From Melitaea cinxia (Eukaryota > Arthropoda > Insecta > Lepidoptera > Nymphalidae), in assembly GCF_905220565.1 (NCBI RefSeq), contig NC_059406.1:13836001-13900000 (forward strand): a stretch of 64,000 nt of DNA, in the 5' to 3' direction. Shown here one piece after another: positions 1 to 12,539 of the stretch (positions are counted from its first letter, which is position 1; each line of letters begins with the position of its first letter). Both the position numbers and the translations under genes were made by a program. A model generated the notes under the pieces. It was not told the DNA's origin and did no database searches. It was given only the letters and a program-made list of their open reading frames with translations.

Positions 1-538
1 CTCAATATTTCCGGTGCTTATTGTTTAGCTTTCTTAGTATTTGTCCTTGATTAACTCGATAACGAATAACTTGATCATTGCTAACCAAAAAAAGATGTCA
101 CTATTGGTCCTCTTTGTCAAAAAAATAATAATTTAAAGATGACATATTATGTATATATGACTTGGGAGTAAGCTGGTGAATGCGTGACGGGAGCGTTACG
201 AAAAGTATGATGTGAGTGTGCGCACACATTTCCTTTCTCTCTTTCGCTCATAACCTGTTACGTTATCTAAAACACAGTGCAGGCCTATTGTGCAGAAGTT
301 TTACTTTAGTCGTGTGGTCCAAAGAACACTCGTTTTTTTAATGTTCTTTTATTCGTTCAATGAATATCAATAATGTTATTAGTATTATTTTACATCGACA
401 CACCTCTCGCACACAACCAGTGCTCGAAAAAATCACAAAAATGAAGTCTTGAAAGTATTGTCTAAAAGATATTGATGCTGCCACACTTTCTTGTTAATGC
501 AATAGCTCTTCTGCTCTTACATTATCTTTTGTTCACAG
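1..538 (+). other. Intron or upstream sequence of the transporter gene
   Basis: AT-rich sequence without a recognisable exon. It ends in the polypyrimidine tract and acceptor that open the first visible transporter exon at 539. Confidence 0.5.
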
Positions 539-2748
539 CGTTGGAGCTGGTGGGACCGAAAGGAAGAGTCTTCGTTAGCTTATTGTTCAACACAATGTTC
601 ATCCTGGGTGGAGTTACTGTCACCATCCTTTCATGGTGGCTACAGAGTTGGAGATACTTACTCCTGATCATCTACATTCCAGCCATCCTAGTCTTCTTCT
701 ACTTGTGGGCGCTCAGTGAGAGCTTCCGGTGGTTTTTCAGCAAAGGACGCTACGAGGAAGGTCTCAATGTTCTCACTAGAGCCGAGAAGGTCAACAATGT
801 CACTGTGCCAAAAGACCATTACGATCAAGTAGAAAAACATGCGATGAAGCAGAGAGACGCGAGAAAATGTGAGGTCATAGCAACGAACCAGTCTACTTTC
901 AAACAACTCCTCGTATCCACGATGATATGGAAACGACTATTCATCTGTTCCTTCCTATGGACCTCTTCAACTCTCGTATACTATGGTCTTTCTATTAATG
1001 CAATAGAATTATCTGGGAACAGCTATTTGAACTACATCGTAGTTATTGTAATTGAAGCGCCAGCGAATGTCTGCAAATTGATTTGCTTGGATAGATTTGG
1101 CAGGAAACGTGTTATAGCAGCAGCTTTTATAATGACTGGCATTATACTTATTAATTATGGATTTATTCCAGGTAAACATTTTATTATTGACTTAAACATT
1201 CGATAATTTAGTATAGACTAATTCTCACAGTCCGTAATGGTAGAAAAAAAATCAATTTCTTTTTTGATTTGGTCTCCATTTACACATTTATATTCGTATC
1301 ATACTAATGTTATTAGTAAGAAAGTTTGTTAGGTTGGATGGATGTTTGTAACTACTGACCAGACCGTATTGAATCTTGGTACGGAGATCCAGAATTCACA
1401 TTACTATATATATTACTTAACACATTACTATTTTTTATTCCGACAATCTCATAGGATTAGAAATTATGTGACTGAAACCGCGCGGCTCAGCTAGTCCCAT
1501 AAATTTTACAAATACCTTGTTTATGCTAAAATAATCTTATCATGTCAATGAACCATTGAGACATAAATACTAATATGTATATAAATAATGAGTACACTAT
1601 AATGAACTCTTTTACAGTTTACACATATTAAAGGTTACTAAGACTACACAGCTTATAGCGTTGAGGATAATATCACAATTCAGTTGTTATAAAGTTTCAA
1701 ATTACGAAATGAAGATCGAGTAAAATTCGTTCCATTTCATTTCAAGACTCGGATCTTAACACAAACCGTTAAATCTAAATAAGAAAATTATTCTAATCCT
1801 ACGGCTGCTGATTCGCACAAAGAGCTGGATATTAGATGACAATCGCTTTATATAAACTTGTTTCTGTCGTGTCTGAATTAAAGAGATCACGAGGAGCCGA
1901 CTTTACTTGACTTTTATACTAACTAAATTTTTAGTTTATATCTACAGCTTGAATGTATATATATGAGTGTGTGATTGTTAGGCATATATGCTAGATATTT
2001 GTGTCTGTCATTGTATGTTCACATTACAACAAATGTATATCATTCGGTTATAGATTTGTTTCCAATCCATTTGTGTCAAAAAATTTATTCACACATACAT
2101 GTTTATATATCGTCTCCGTTTTTTTTTTTTGCCTAGGTGGTACGTGGTCAACAGTATTTTACTTGGGTGGTAAATTCTTCATCACGCTAGCGTACAATTC
2201 ATTGTACATTTTCGCCGCAGAAGTTTTTCCGACTAATTACAGAACCACATTGTTGGCGATTTGTTCCACTATTGGAAGAATTGGTTCTGCGGTTGCTCCT
2301 CAAACACCATTATTGGTACGTTTTTTCCTTAAGACAAATCCTATTCAGACACTATTTCACAGAAATGTGACATGGTTTTAGGTATTAATACCAAAATATT
2401 TAGCAGAGTTCTTTCAAAATTAGAAATTTTCGTGAAATTTTGTCCATCAAAATTATTAAATCAGAAGAATTAAATCTAATTAAAGTTAAATTTAACATTT
2501 GAGTCTTATTCAAAATACTATTTTAATTTCAGTCCCGGTTCTACGAATATCTACCGACGCTTGTTTTTGGTATAATGTCGACGATATCCGGCTTCCTCGT
2601 CATGACATTACCGGAGACTAACAATCAGAAACTACCAGATTCTCTCAAAGAGGCACAAGAACAGGACAAAAGGGGAGAAACAGAAGAAATAGGGAACAGA
2701 GATGAAGAAGAAAGAGAAGGCAAGAGAGATACAAAGACTAGGCTATGA
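539..2748 (+). CDS. SLC22-type organic cation transporter, 3' part (5' exons outside window)
   Basis: Membrane transporter of the major facilitator superfamily, organic cation/carnitine (SLC22) branch. Three exons are visible: 539-1171 (acceptor ending ttgttcacag), 2137-2315 and 2533-2748, with phases that join cleanly. The first exon reads ELVGPKGRV, several hydrophobic spans, LSESFRWFFSKGRYEEG (the family's ESPRWL-like loop after TM6), then a basic cytoplasmic loop, further TM spans and the DRFGRKR signature. The second carries AAEVFPTNYR, the usual xAExxPTxxR motif before TM11, and the third ends TM12 at LPETNN followed by a charged acidic/basic tail and TGA. The N-terminal six-TM half is only partly present, so upstream exons must lie left of base 1. 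An in-frame ATG at 475 lies in the intron just before the acceptor and I do not take it as the start. Substrate cannot be read from the sequence. Confidence 0.85.
1299..1494 (+). mobile_element. Short non-autonomous Helitron
   Basis: Starts with TC (after A), ends with CTAG (before T). A GC-rich inverted pair (ccgcgcgg) lies just before the end, as expected of a Helitron 3' terminus. It lies in the first visible intron of the transporter gene. Confidence 0.6.
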
Positions 2749-3240
2749 TAAAAAATAGAAATTTTTTTCTAAAGACTGATGAAAAGGACATGTTTGTGCG
2801 ACATGTTTACTCGTGTTATTCTTGTTTGAACACGTCAGGGATTTGTATGTGGGGATGAGTAATGTAATAAGTGGAGAGAAGTTTTTTATAGTAATTAAGA
2901 TTATATTGCGAAGTTAAAAATAAGTCAAGTAAAACTATTTGTAGGTACTTTAAAATTTAAATTTAATTTTACTTGTATTTCTTTCTACTGGTTTGTACAT
3001 TACATGCGAATTGTAATTATTTATATATTTACATGTGCTATGATAAAAATCATATTTAATGTAAAGTAAATAGAAAAGTTTTATTTTTTGATATTTTTTA
3101 ATTTTAACCCAAATACTTCTTAATTTTAATGTAATACTTATTAGTAATTTATATGTCTTCTTATTGGGTTACTATTAGGTACGCACTTTTTTGATAAAGT
3201 ACGTAGAAGAGAATATTATCATGAAGCACATGGATTCTAC
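2749..3240. other. Transporter 3' UTR and AT-rich spacer
   Basis: Sequence after the transporter stop codon. No further coding signal or clear repeat seen. Confidence 0.4.
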
Positions 3241-3244
3241 TATC

Positions 3245-3592
3245 ATTATCGTCGCGTTAGCACAAAGGTCACACCACTGTTTGTGGCGGTTGCGCTGGTG
3301 GTTGCGAGTTCGATCGCCGCACATAACGAACATTTGTATTGGCCATACAGGTGTTTGCCGTGGTCTGGGTGTTTGTGCAGTCCTTGTGGGTCTCGCCACC
3401 GTGCCTCGGAGAGCACATTAAGTCGTCAGTCCCGGTTGTTATCATGTACACCTGATAGCGGTCGTTACTCATAGTAGGGAATACATCCGCAAACCCGCAT
3501 TGGAGCAGCGTGGTGGGCTAAGCTCTGATCCTTCTCCTACACGGGGAAAGAGGCCTATGCCTAGCTGTGTGATATACTGGCTAAATCGTGAT
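3245..3592 (+). repeat. tRNA-headed SINE, near full length
   Basis: Begins with a tRNA-like head with a B-box-like gcgagttcgatcgc at about 3304-3317. The body runs through gccgtggtctgggtgtttg and the tail ends near the 'gcctatgccta' segment. Partial copies sharing the body or tail occur at 6849-6912, 11436-11478, 21881-22182, 24370-24462 and 34645-34715, so this is a dispersed family. Short ORFs inside it are not genes. Confidence 0.8.
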
Positions 3593-3916
3593 CGTCAATC
3601 ATTATTAAATATAAAGATTAGAAAATCTCTGTAATCTCTGTAACTCTCGCGTCTAACACGATTACTAATACAAACACCAAATATTTTTTATCTATTTATT
3701 ATTTAATTAAAACTAATATAATTTCGATTTGTAAAACGACGATTCAAATCTTGGATAAAGTATTTTCTTAGTAAGTAATAAAAAATGAAGCGTAGCAAAT
3801 TAGCTACCTATATGAGTAACACAGGGTATTTATTACTACCCAAATTGAACAAATTACAAGACATTTCCTCATTACTAGATAATAGGGAGATGCTTTTGGA
3901 AACAAATTTAGCATCA

Positions 3917-3966
3917 GAAAAGTGAAAATCATGGAGTCCGAATTGGACTCCATAGCTGCACTTTTC
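3917..3966. repeat. Two-step perfect hairpin
   Basis: Outer arms GAAAAGTG (3917-3924) and CACTTTTC (3959-3966) are perfect complements. Inside them ATGGAGTCC (3931-3939) pairs perfectly with GGACTCCAT (3945-3953) around a 5-nt loop. Function unknown. Confidence 0.7.
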
Positions 3967-4140
3967 TAAACGATGTGTTTGAAATATTATTATGTTTGAA
4001 TAATACTTTAATTAAAATTACGACAAATTATATATTTCTTAATGATCCTATACACGTGTGAATATGAATAGAAATAACATGGAAAATATTTTAAAAAATT
4101 TGGTTTAATACCTACTTTTTACTTATATTACTTTTTATTA

Positions 4141-4454
4141 TCTAATATATAAAATTCTCGTGTCGCGGTGTTTGTAGTTATACTACTCCTCCGAAACGGC
4201 TCGACCGATTCTCATGAAATTTTTATGTGCATATCGGGTAGGTCTGAGAGTCGAACAACATCTAAACATCTATTTTTCATCCCCCTAAATGTTAAGGGTA
4301 GTCCACCCCAAATTTTTTTTTTTAATTTTTAGATAAATTATGTATTTTATGGGCGTTGAAAATAACATACAACCCTAAATTTTCACCCTTCTACCACCAA
4401 CCCTTATTTTTAAATACCGTTTAGCGGCAAGTCAACGTTTGCCGAGTCAGCTAA
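4141..4454 (+). mobile_element. Non-autonomous Helitron
   Basis: Starts TCTAATATATAAAATT after A4140 and ends CTAA before T4455. A hairpin with arms CGGCAA/TTGCCG sits about 10 nt before the end. The shared internal segment 'cctccgaaacggctcgaccg' links it to 6931-7102 and 46700-46903. Confidence 0.85.
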
Positions 4455-6050
4455 TTATTTATAATTTGTTAGATTATTGTATAATACACATAAATAATAT
4501 AACACATAACTTCCTAAAACAAAATTTTGCACACGTTCAGAATTCAATTTAAAAATTGGATTATAACAAATTGCCCGTTTTAAAGGTGTTTTTTTTTCTA
4601 GTTAAACTGGCGTTTTCGCGATCATAATTATTCGTTTTGAACGTGATCCCATTCCGAGCGACGTGACCGAGTGGACTTTGAATTAAAAATAAAAAAAGCA
4701 AACGCAAAGGTTAGCGTAGACATGTTTTTTTTATAATGATTTTTTTTTATTATTATTTAAACAAGGAAGCAAACAAGCATAGTTACCGTAGCCTATAGAC
4801 GCCTGCAAAACTAGAAAAGTCTCAAGCGTGTTGCCCCAGGAGCTTTGAACGCCTTATTCACCATAGAAACATAATAATGCTTGAGAGCAGTGTTATTTAG
4901 CTGTGATGTTCTGTAAGGTTGAAATTCTTCATCAGACGGGCTGCTTCAGATTTTTATGTTTCGTCCTGTGCCCCACCTCTATGGCTCAAATTCATTTAAA
5001 TTATCCGGACACGGCATTAAAAAATTATCAAAGCCAGGAGTTTTATTCATTCAAATAAAATAAATATACTCTTCCGACCATCCTTGATTGTAGTTGCTGC
5101 TAATTTTATCATAATAACTCATAAATACAAAAACAAAATCTATGCTCCCTATAAACATAAATCTCCTACTGACACACACTACAAAAATATAACCAAAATA
5201 TTCGTCATAAAAATGAATTTTTATTTCAGTTTTTTTTTTTTATAGTAAATACTTTTTTTTTTATTTTTTCATTTCAAATGCGCAATTTCTATATACAATT
5301 AGGAATAAAATAAATATAGAAAATCTGCATTTACATTTTTATTTTGCTTGTTTCATTCTTTATTAAGTCTGCACTCGTTTCAAGAAAAAGTTAATCGAAA
5401 GAGATAAATAACTTTAGCTCAAGATAAAGTACTTAAACAGTTATCTGTGTTTTAATCAATATGAAAAAAATCGCATCACAAACAGATTTCTTCATCTTAT
5501 CCTACAAAAGTTCACAGAAACTTTAAAGTCATTAGTGAACACCGTGAGTGAACAAATTAATAAAATTTTCCTATGTTGGATCTTATGATTAGATGTCAAG
5601 TAAATTACATAAATATTATTAACTATAATATGTATAATGCTTATAACCTACTAATAATATCTACTATTGTAATATTAATAATCGCTTTTTATTTACTATT
5701 TTTGAAGTGAAACTCCTTTAGGCCCATGGGGGTGAAATATTTACGGATGAAACGGCAACGTTTTGATGAAACGGCAACGTTTTTGTCGACGGCGCTGGAA
5801 CGGAGGAAATCTAAAGCTTTAGATTTGTATAAATATAAACGAGACTTAAAAAAATTGAAAATTAGTTTGCTAAAGAAGTTTTACTTCTGGCATGTTTACT
5901 TTGTACGCACGCACTTTTTTAGTAATGTTCCAAATATCCAGAAATTTTGACAATACCGATTTTGCGAATTTCATTCTTCTATGCATTAAAATCATCCATG
6001 ACCTGACAAAGATATTTTATAAGTTGTTATTTTTTGGAGCTTACTGCTTT
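4455..6050. other. AT-rich gene-free spacer
   Basis: No host gene or RNA gene recognised. The one local oddity is an 18-bp direct repeat starting gatgaaacggcaacg near 5747-5782. It lies in a stretch that runs up to the inverted-repeat arm starting at about 6052. Confidence 0.4.
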
Positions 6051-6848
6051 AGAATCGATTTTCATAAAAGGCCCCCGATATGAAAAAAAAATTAGGGAGT
6101 AAAATCTACTGAACGCGGTTAGCTTTCTCGTAACGCCATCTATCGCGTAAAGTCTAAAGGCGCAACGACGTTTTCTAATAACGCCATCTCGTTGTAACAT
6201 ATCATCGATAGATGGCGTTATTTGATTCGTTTATTTACCATTTGATATGGTATTAATCTTTTTCTTACACTAGTAAGCCTTTTTTGTGCCTATTTAGACA
6301 GTCGACCTGAAGGAGTAAACTTTAGTCGTGCGTCGGAGCTGACACACACACTTTTTTTTTAATTCACGTATGTTATTAAAATAAACGTGAAGGGTAAAGT
6401 ACTAAGCAGAAATGATTGAAGTTAACGACTACTATAATTTAATTTAAGTTAAAAGTATACTCTAGCGTAAACAATACATCTAGCCTATCTATCTATTTCT
6501 AGCCCACCTAGTACCTACTACTATACCTACCTACTACCTAGTCTACCTACAACCGTATGTTACGCAAGCACGTTGTAATAATTAAGCACAGGTGGAATTC
6601 GTAATTTCTCATACGACAGTGCGGCGGCCCGCTATTAATTTTCATGCTTGACTACATGACTACATGTGATCCACGCGTGTTGCACTTGACATAACATTAT
6701 TTAACAATTAAATTAATTGTGCTTGAATTGCACTTTAATATAGAAGAATAATTATACTTATATCAGAATGGACTGTCAAAGGGAATTTTCACATTGCTAT
6801 TGAAACTTTTAATCACATTGTTTTTTTTTTTGCCTATTACATACATCA

Positions 6849-6912
6849 TAATTCAGCTTGTAACATTCCACTGCTGACCCTCTTTCTCCGTCTAGGAGAA
6901 GGCTGTGGATTA
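6849..6912 (-). repeat. SINE tail fragment
   Basis: Reverse-strand copy of the 3' part of the SINE at 3245 (stretch around taacattccactgctg and ctttctccgtctagg). Confidence 0.6.
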
Positions 6913-6930
6913 GCGGTACGCATGCATCAT

Positions 6931-7102
6931 TCTAATATATAAAATTCTCGCGTCATGGTGTTAAACATTGAAGTCCTCCGAAACGGCTCGACCGATTTTA
7001 ATAAAATTTTGTGAGCATATCGGGTAGGTCTGAGGATCGGCAAACATCTATTCAGCGGGTTAATAACATATATGGCAAAGAAACGTTTGCGGGGTCAGCT
7101 AG
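6931..7102 (+). mobile_element. Non-autonomous Helitron, short copy
   Basis: Same family as 4141-4454: starts TCTAATATATAAAATTCTCG and ends gggtcagCTAG before T. A GCAAA/TTTGC hairpin precedes the terminus. The 5' flank is T rather than A. Confidence 0.8.
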
Positions 7103-7713
7103 TTTTTATATAAATATTGCTAAAATTTGACGTAAGTTTAATGTAAACTGGTCTGAAACGAAAAAAAAAGCGTATGCGTCAGCTCCGATGCATATTTGTA
7201 GTTTACTCCTTCAGATTGACTGTCTAAATAGGCACAAAAACGGCCTACTAATCTTAAAAAAGATTAATACCATTTCAAATGGTAAATAAACGAATCAAAT
7301 AACGTCATTTTCCGATCGATCGATCGGTGGCGTTATTAGAAAACATCGTCGTCTATCGGAACCCTATTGGGCGACGTTTCTTGGTATTTTATCTTTCCGA
7401 TAGATGGCGCTATGAGGTCATTCGTTCAGTAAATATTACTCCTCATATTTTTTTCATACCGGGGGCCTTATATGAAAATCGGTTCTTAAAGAATAAACTT
7501 CAAAAATAACAAAATATTGAACTTTTTACACCCCATATAATTAATTATTTAACAAAATGACAGCTTAGCTGTGGGACTATGACTACAATACAAGACAATA
7601 CAGATCTACTACGGAAAATACTTCAGACATCTTGAATTACAGTAAGAATATTTGACATCAGCATTATACGGTGCGAAAACCGCAGCCTAATAATTTTGTA
7701 AATTTACGTATAA

Positions 7714-7892
7714 TCCCTACTAGGTAATATTATAAATGTGAATGTAAGTTTGTTTGTTACGCTTTCACACGAAAACTACCTAACCGATCACTATGACACT
7801 TTGTGCACATATTTTTGGAGGTATTAGAAGTAACAAAGGACAATTTTTGTTAAATTTTTTTTAATGCAAGTGAAGCCGCGGATAAAAGCTTA
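7714..7892 (+). mobile_element. Helitron-like element, second family
   Basis: Starts TCCCTACTAGGTAATATTAT and continues through gtttgtttgttacgctttca and an 'acctaaccgatc' block. It ends near gaagccgcggataaaagct. The terminal CTAG is mutated, so the right end is approximate. Confidence 0.6.
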
Positions 7893-8412
7893 CATTCATA
7901 AATATTACATTCAAACTCGAGGCAGAAATCGAAAGCTGGGTTACTACCAACTGAGTGTAGGAATGTTTCTTCTAAAATGTGACAACAGCAAACATCCATA
8001 AAAAAAAATTATAAATTATTATATAGATGAAAACAAAAAGCGCTATTCAATCAAGATGCGTTTTACAATGGTCAAAAACTATTCGTTTTTTACGAATCGT
8101 TGAATATAGAAAACGGATTTATGTTTCAGTAAGCGACAATGCTCTCTGTATATCGAGATCCTAACTGTAACATCATCACCCTAACGGTTTAAACGTCAGC
8201 AATTCGTGACATCAAGTGTATTGCTGATACAGATGCTTCACCTCTAATGAAATACCTGCAAATTATATGCAATGTGAACAGGATAAGATTTATATTCAGA
8301 CTACAAAATTGATAGCATATATAAGTGAAAATCCAAATTAAGCAACTAAAATTAGATGGAAGTCAACATACTTATGATAAAACTTTGACCATAATGGGAG
8401 GATCGAACTTAA

Positions 8413-8752
8413 TGTGTGGTTACGGCAGTAAGAATATAGCCACCCTCTCTCTTCCCGTGGGTGTCGTAAGAGGCGACTAAGAGATAACACAGTTCCACTA
8501 CACCTTGGAAGTTAATAAGCCGATAGATGGCGAGATAACCATCCAACAGCTAGCTGGCTTTGAAATACACAGGCCGAAGACGGGCAGCAGCATCTTCGGT
8601 GCGATAAAGCCAGCCCTGCGGTCACCGACCCGCCTGCCCAGCGTGGTGACAATGGGCAAGACACATGCGCGCTACACGTTCGCGCCATTTTCGGCGCGAA
8701 CTTGTAGAGACCTATGTTCAGCAGTGGGCTGTATTAGGCTGAAACATTGAGG
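8413..8752 (+). repeat. Dispersed repeat B, near complete
   Basis: Recurring ~330-bp repeat with the blocks 'cttcccgtgggtgtcgtaag', gatggcgagataaccatcca, 'ctggctttgaaatacacagg' and 'cagtgggctgtattaggctg'. Other copies: 46196-46540 (+), 28462-28780 (-), with fragments at 19120-19275 (-) and 27375-27450 (-). The 46-kb copy ends in a short GATGAT run, which suggests the tail of a non-LTR retroelement or a SINE using that tail. The 81-codon ORF in it is a by-product. Confidence 0.75.
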
Positions 8753-8759
8753 GGATCAA

Positions 8760-10930
8760 ACTCGGGACAGTAACCACAACAGCTAAGGGATAAAATCACT
8801 GTGGCAACCCAGCTCCACACTTGGCAAATATTTGTTTTAATCGTACTATGAGCTTTATTTATACTCCTATGAGCAAATTTCCAGAAGTATTTTACTATTT
8901 GATTCTAGAACTATTAAATGGGTTTGCTCAAATGAAATTGTACTCTAGGAAAGTAACTCAGCTATTATTAGGAGTATACACTAACGAGCATTTAATCATT
9001 TTATCTTAGCACAAACTAGTTCGGCCTGTAATCAAGTTTGGTCGGTAATTTGCACCTGTAACTATCTAGGTGGTGATTTTAACCGAGCAATTTATTATGA
9101 GTTAAATTGAGACTTATTTTACTAGTTTCTTAACAAGAATTCATACAGCAAATTAGCTACGTCTTATTTTACGGGTCTCATCTGGTCAATAGCCAGATTC
9201 ATTATTATCGTTTGTTAATATTACCAAATAGAAAATAATAGAAATTTTGTGCAATCTAACTTCCATTAATGAAACCTGCGTCATATTTAAGAATATATGT
9301 GTGTTCAAAAGAACCATAACAATGTACTGATTTATACAGCAATAACAATTAAGATATTACAAACGTCGTTTGTTAGATCAAATCTAAGTATAAAGCAGGT
9401 GTACGAAATTCACACGTCGACTATGCAAGTGGCATTCGCAATTTAGCTGTGACGATAAATCGCGCCATACGTTAGGAATGTAACATTACGTCCAGCTATA
9501 TTGTGCCCGTGCCCGAACGGCGATAACCACAGATTTGGACATAATATATTTGGGTAAGATGACATTCTAGTTGTCACTACGTCTTGCTGTTAATCTTGTA
9601 TATCAGAGAATACGTGCCAAATTCTGGTGTGATTAATTTTCAGAATAATTCAATTGCAATTGCAATTAAAGGAATATGTACTTAGGTACATGTTGCAACA
9701 AAACAAACGACTTGTGTTAGGGTCAAATTAATTTATTAGTATTACTTTAAAATAGTCTATGCTATATTCTTGTTTTACTGCATTCGAAATTTCGAATTCT
9801 CTCACGCTTTGTAGTGATATGTACGTACGATAGTTCAGAGCTTAGTTCAGTATTCGCGTCGCGCAAATAATGTAAGGTAGAAAATCAAATCTTCGAACAA
9901 TATCTTGAATTTTTTCGAGGTTTGTATATTCTACTTGTACTAAATTTCATACATTTTACACCCTATCTTTTGCCAGAACCCTTGAAGGAATAGAAAATAA
10001 CCATATTGACTAAAATAGTTTACCTTCCCGAACTTTTTATTATCTGATATATGTATACTATTTAATAATTTTATAGTTTCTTTTTTAAATTTGAGAGCAT
10101 ACTTATTTTACTTACCTAGAAGTACTATCGAGATACAAAATTATACAAATTTACAGCGTTTTTTTTTTATATTTATTTATTTAAATTTTAGTACCATCGT
10201 CACCAACAAAATTAAAGGATATCGTTGAGCACCTAAATATATACAATAATTATGATTTTTATTACACTCACTCATGATTACTGAATATTAGCGACGGCAT
10301 TGGATCGTTAGTGATTTTTTTTTTATTGCTGCTTTCCGGGCCCCGTAGAACTATCAATCAAAAGATTTATTTTAGTAATAGGCAGCTCATGCTTAAGTAT
10401 ATGCGGCGATAGATGCAATATCTTATTTCAGCTTCGGTTAATCTGTATCTGTTTTTAATTCCTACGCTATCATTTTATTATGAATATGAAAAATATAGCA
10501 AACCAAGTAATATGCTGATTACCTACGTCTACGTATTAATATATTTTTATTCTGTTACCTAGTAAAAATATAGATAAGATAAGACTAAAACTAAATGGAA
10601 AAATTTGTTCTTTTCCTTAATGACTTTTTCATTTAAGATCTAAATATATACATTTTTATTAATTTTTTTCCATCACAACTTTTTCAACCATCCACACAAT
10701 TTACCAAAATAAATATCATATTACAAATTAGTTTTTTGTCACTTTCAAGGTAACATTAAAAGTAGGCAAGTAAGTTACTATTTATTTCGGGGATTTTCCA
10801 TATTTCATAACTTCTTTGGAGTAAGTTATAAACGAAATTATTATAGGTAGTTGACATCAATCTTATGAAACCTTAGAAACCAATCTATTTTCCGCCCAAA
10901 AAACTATTGGCCTAAAGTAAGTTTACTTTG
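8760..10930. other. AT-rich gene-free stretch
   Basis: Over 2 kb with only short ORFs. I see no coding exon, tRNA or clear repeat. Confidence 0.4.
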
Positions 10931-10931
10931 T

Positions 10932-12345
10932 TAACCGACTTCAAAAAAAGGAGTAGGTTCTCAATTCGACTTTTAAGAATCAATTTTCATATAAGGCCCC
11001 CGGAATGGAAATAATGGGAACTGTAAAATCTACTGAACAAATGACCGCGTTACGTTGTTATTAACGTCATCTATCGAGATGGCGTTCAGACGTTTTCTAA
11101 TAACGCCATTCGCTTAGAAGAGTGAACTCCAGTCGTGCGTCGGAGCTGACACACACACTTTTTTTACGTCACTCTACGTTGTATTACACCATATAACTTT
11201 TTACTGAGTGCACCGATTTTGATCTTTAGAGTTTACTCCTTAAAAATCGATTTTCATATAAGGACCTCGGTATGAAAATATGAGTAGTAAAATCTATTGC
11301 ACGAATGACATTGCGTTGCTCGTAACGCCATCTATCGAAACTAAATAGGGTTCCGAGTGATTGCGTAACGACGTTTTCTTATAACGCCATATTAGACAGA
11401 TAGATGGCGTTATTTGATTAGTTAAATAACATGGAGAAATGCCCAGTAGCGGGATATTACAGGCTGAAGCGTAAGCGTTATTTTTAACCGACTTCCAAAA
11501 AAGGAGGAGATTCTCAATTCGACTGTATTTTTTTTTTTTTTTTTATGTATGTTACATCAGAACTTTTGACTGGGTGGAGCGATTTCGACAAATTTTCTTT
11601 TAATCGAAAGGTGGTGTGTGCCAATTGGTCCCATTTAAATTTATTTGAGATCTAACAACTACTTTTCGAGCTATATCTAATAATGCGTTTTTACTTGACG
11701 CCTTTTGTCGTCGACCTACGTTGTATTATACCTTATAACTTTCTACTGGATGTACCGATTTTGATAATTCTTTTTTTGTTGGAAAGGAGATATCTCTAGT
11801 TTAGTACCATGATAAGGAAACCAGGATCTGATGATGGAATCCTAGAGAAATCGAGGGAAACTCTTGAAAATCCGCAATAACTTTTTACTAGGTGTACCGA
11901 TTTTGATAATTCTTTTTTTGTTGGAAAGAAGATATCCCTTGTTTAGTACCATGATAAGGAAACCAGGATCTGATGATGGGATCCCAGAGAAATCGAGGGA
12001 ACTTCTTGAAAATCCGCAATAACTTTTTATTAGGTGTACCGATTTTAATGATTTTTAATTTAATCGAAAGCCGATGTTTATCATGTGGTCACATTTAAAT
12101 TTCATCGAGATCTGATATTTACTTTTTGAGTAATCTTTGATAATGCGTTGTTACTTGACTATTTTTTCGTCGATCTACGTTGTATTACTCGTCGATGTAA
12201 TTGAAGTCGGTTTTTTTTTTCGTTTGCGAGCAAACACAATTATATTAGTTTATTTAACATTTTCTTTTTAACCGACTTAAAAAAAGAAGGAGGTTTTCAA
12301 TTTGATTTTATTTTTTTAACCGAATTCCAAGAAGGAGGAGCAGTA
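10932..12345 (+). repeat. Cluster of AACCGACTTC-ended elements with nested insertions
   Basis: A repeat family that begins ttAACCGACTTCaaaaaagg and ends ttGAAGTCGGTTttttttcg followed by cgtttgcgagcaaaca, giving short inverted termini. One long copy runs about 11484-12240; an earlier start lies at 10932 and stubs at 12269-12345. Two arm copies of the 6052-7490 family (10978-11165, 11222-11430) and a SINE tail (11436-11478) are nested in it. The long copy carries an internal 142-bp direct duplication with starts at 11752, 11894 and 12036. Other copies: 14540-14890, 16478-16743 (-), 36497-36925, 46948-47633. Confidence 0.75.
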
Positions 12346-12539
12346 GTAAAGCTTTTTTTTTTAATTATATTCCCAATTAGTAGGCATTCATTATATTTTA
12401 TTATATATCGCTAACCATATAACACACCTTATTTACCCGAAACAGAAAATAGAGTATTTAATTACATATAAATAATCTGACAGTAAGCAAAAGATTAAAA
12501 TAGTAAATACAAAACTATTTTGCATAAAATAATAATTTA

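Larger units (their letters stand above)
6052..7490. repeat. Foldback pair: ~310-bp inverted arms
   Basis: Left arm about 6052-6362 and right arm about 7168-7490 are inverted copies of each other with moderate divergence. Both carry ataaggcccccg-like, CGCCATCTATCG, 'ggtattaatcttttt' and 'tgtgcctatttagacagt' blocks in mirrored order. The 0.8-kb spacer holds a SINE fragment and a Helitron that entered later. Two more, directly repeated arm copies lie at about 10978-11165 and 11222-11430. Probably a terminal-inverted-repeat DNA element; class not determined. Confidence 0.7.

Noticed and set aside
475..538. ATG at 475 as transporter start
   Set aside because: The stretch contains the polypyrimidine tract and acceptor of an intron; the family needs an N-terminal half encoded upstream.
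5726..6083. Two short overlapping ORFs
   Set aside because: They fall in AT-rich sequence and the start of the inverted-repeat arm; no conserved pattern.
8505..8750. 81-codon ORF
   Set aside because: Lies fully inside repeat B, which recurs several times with other frames.
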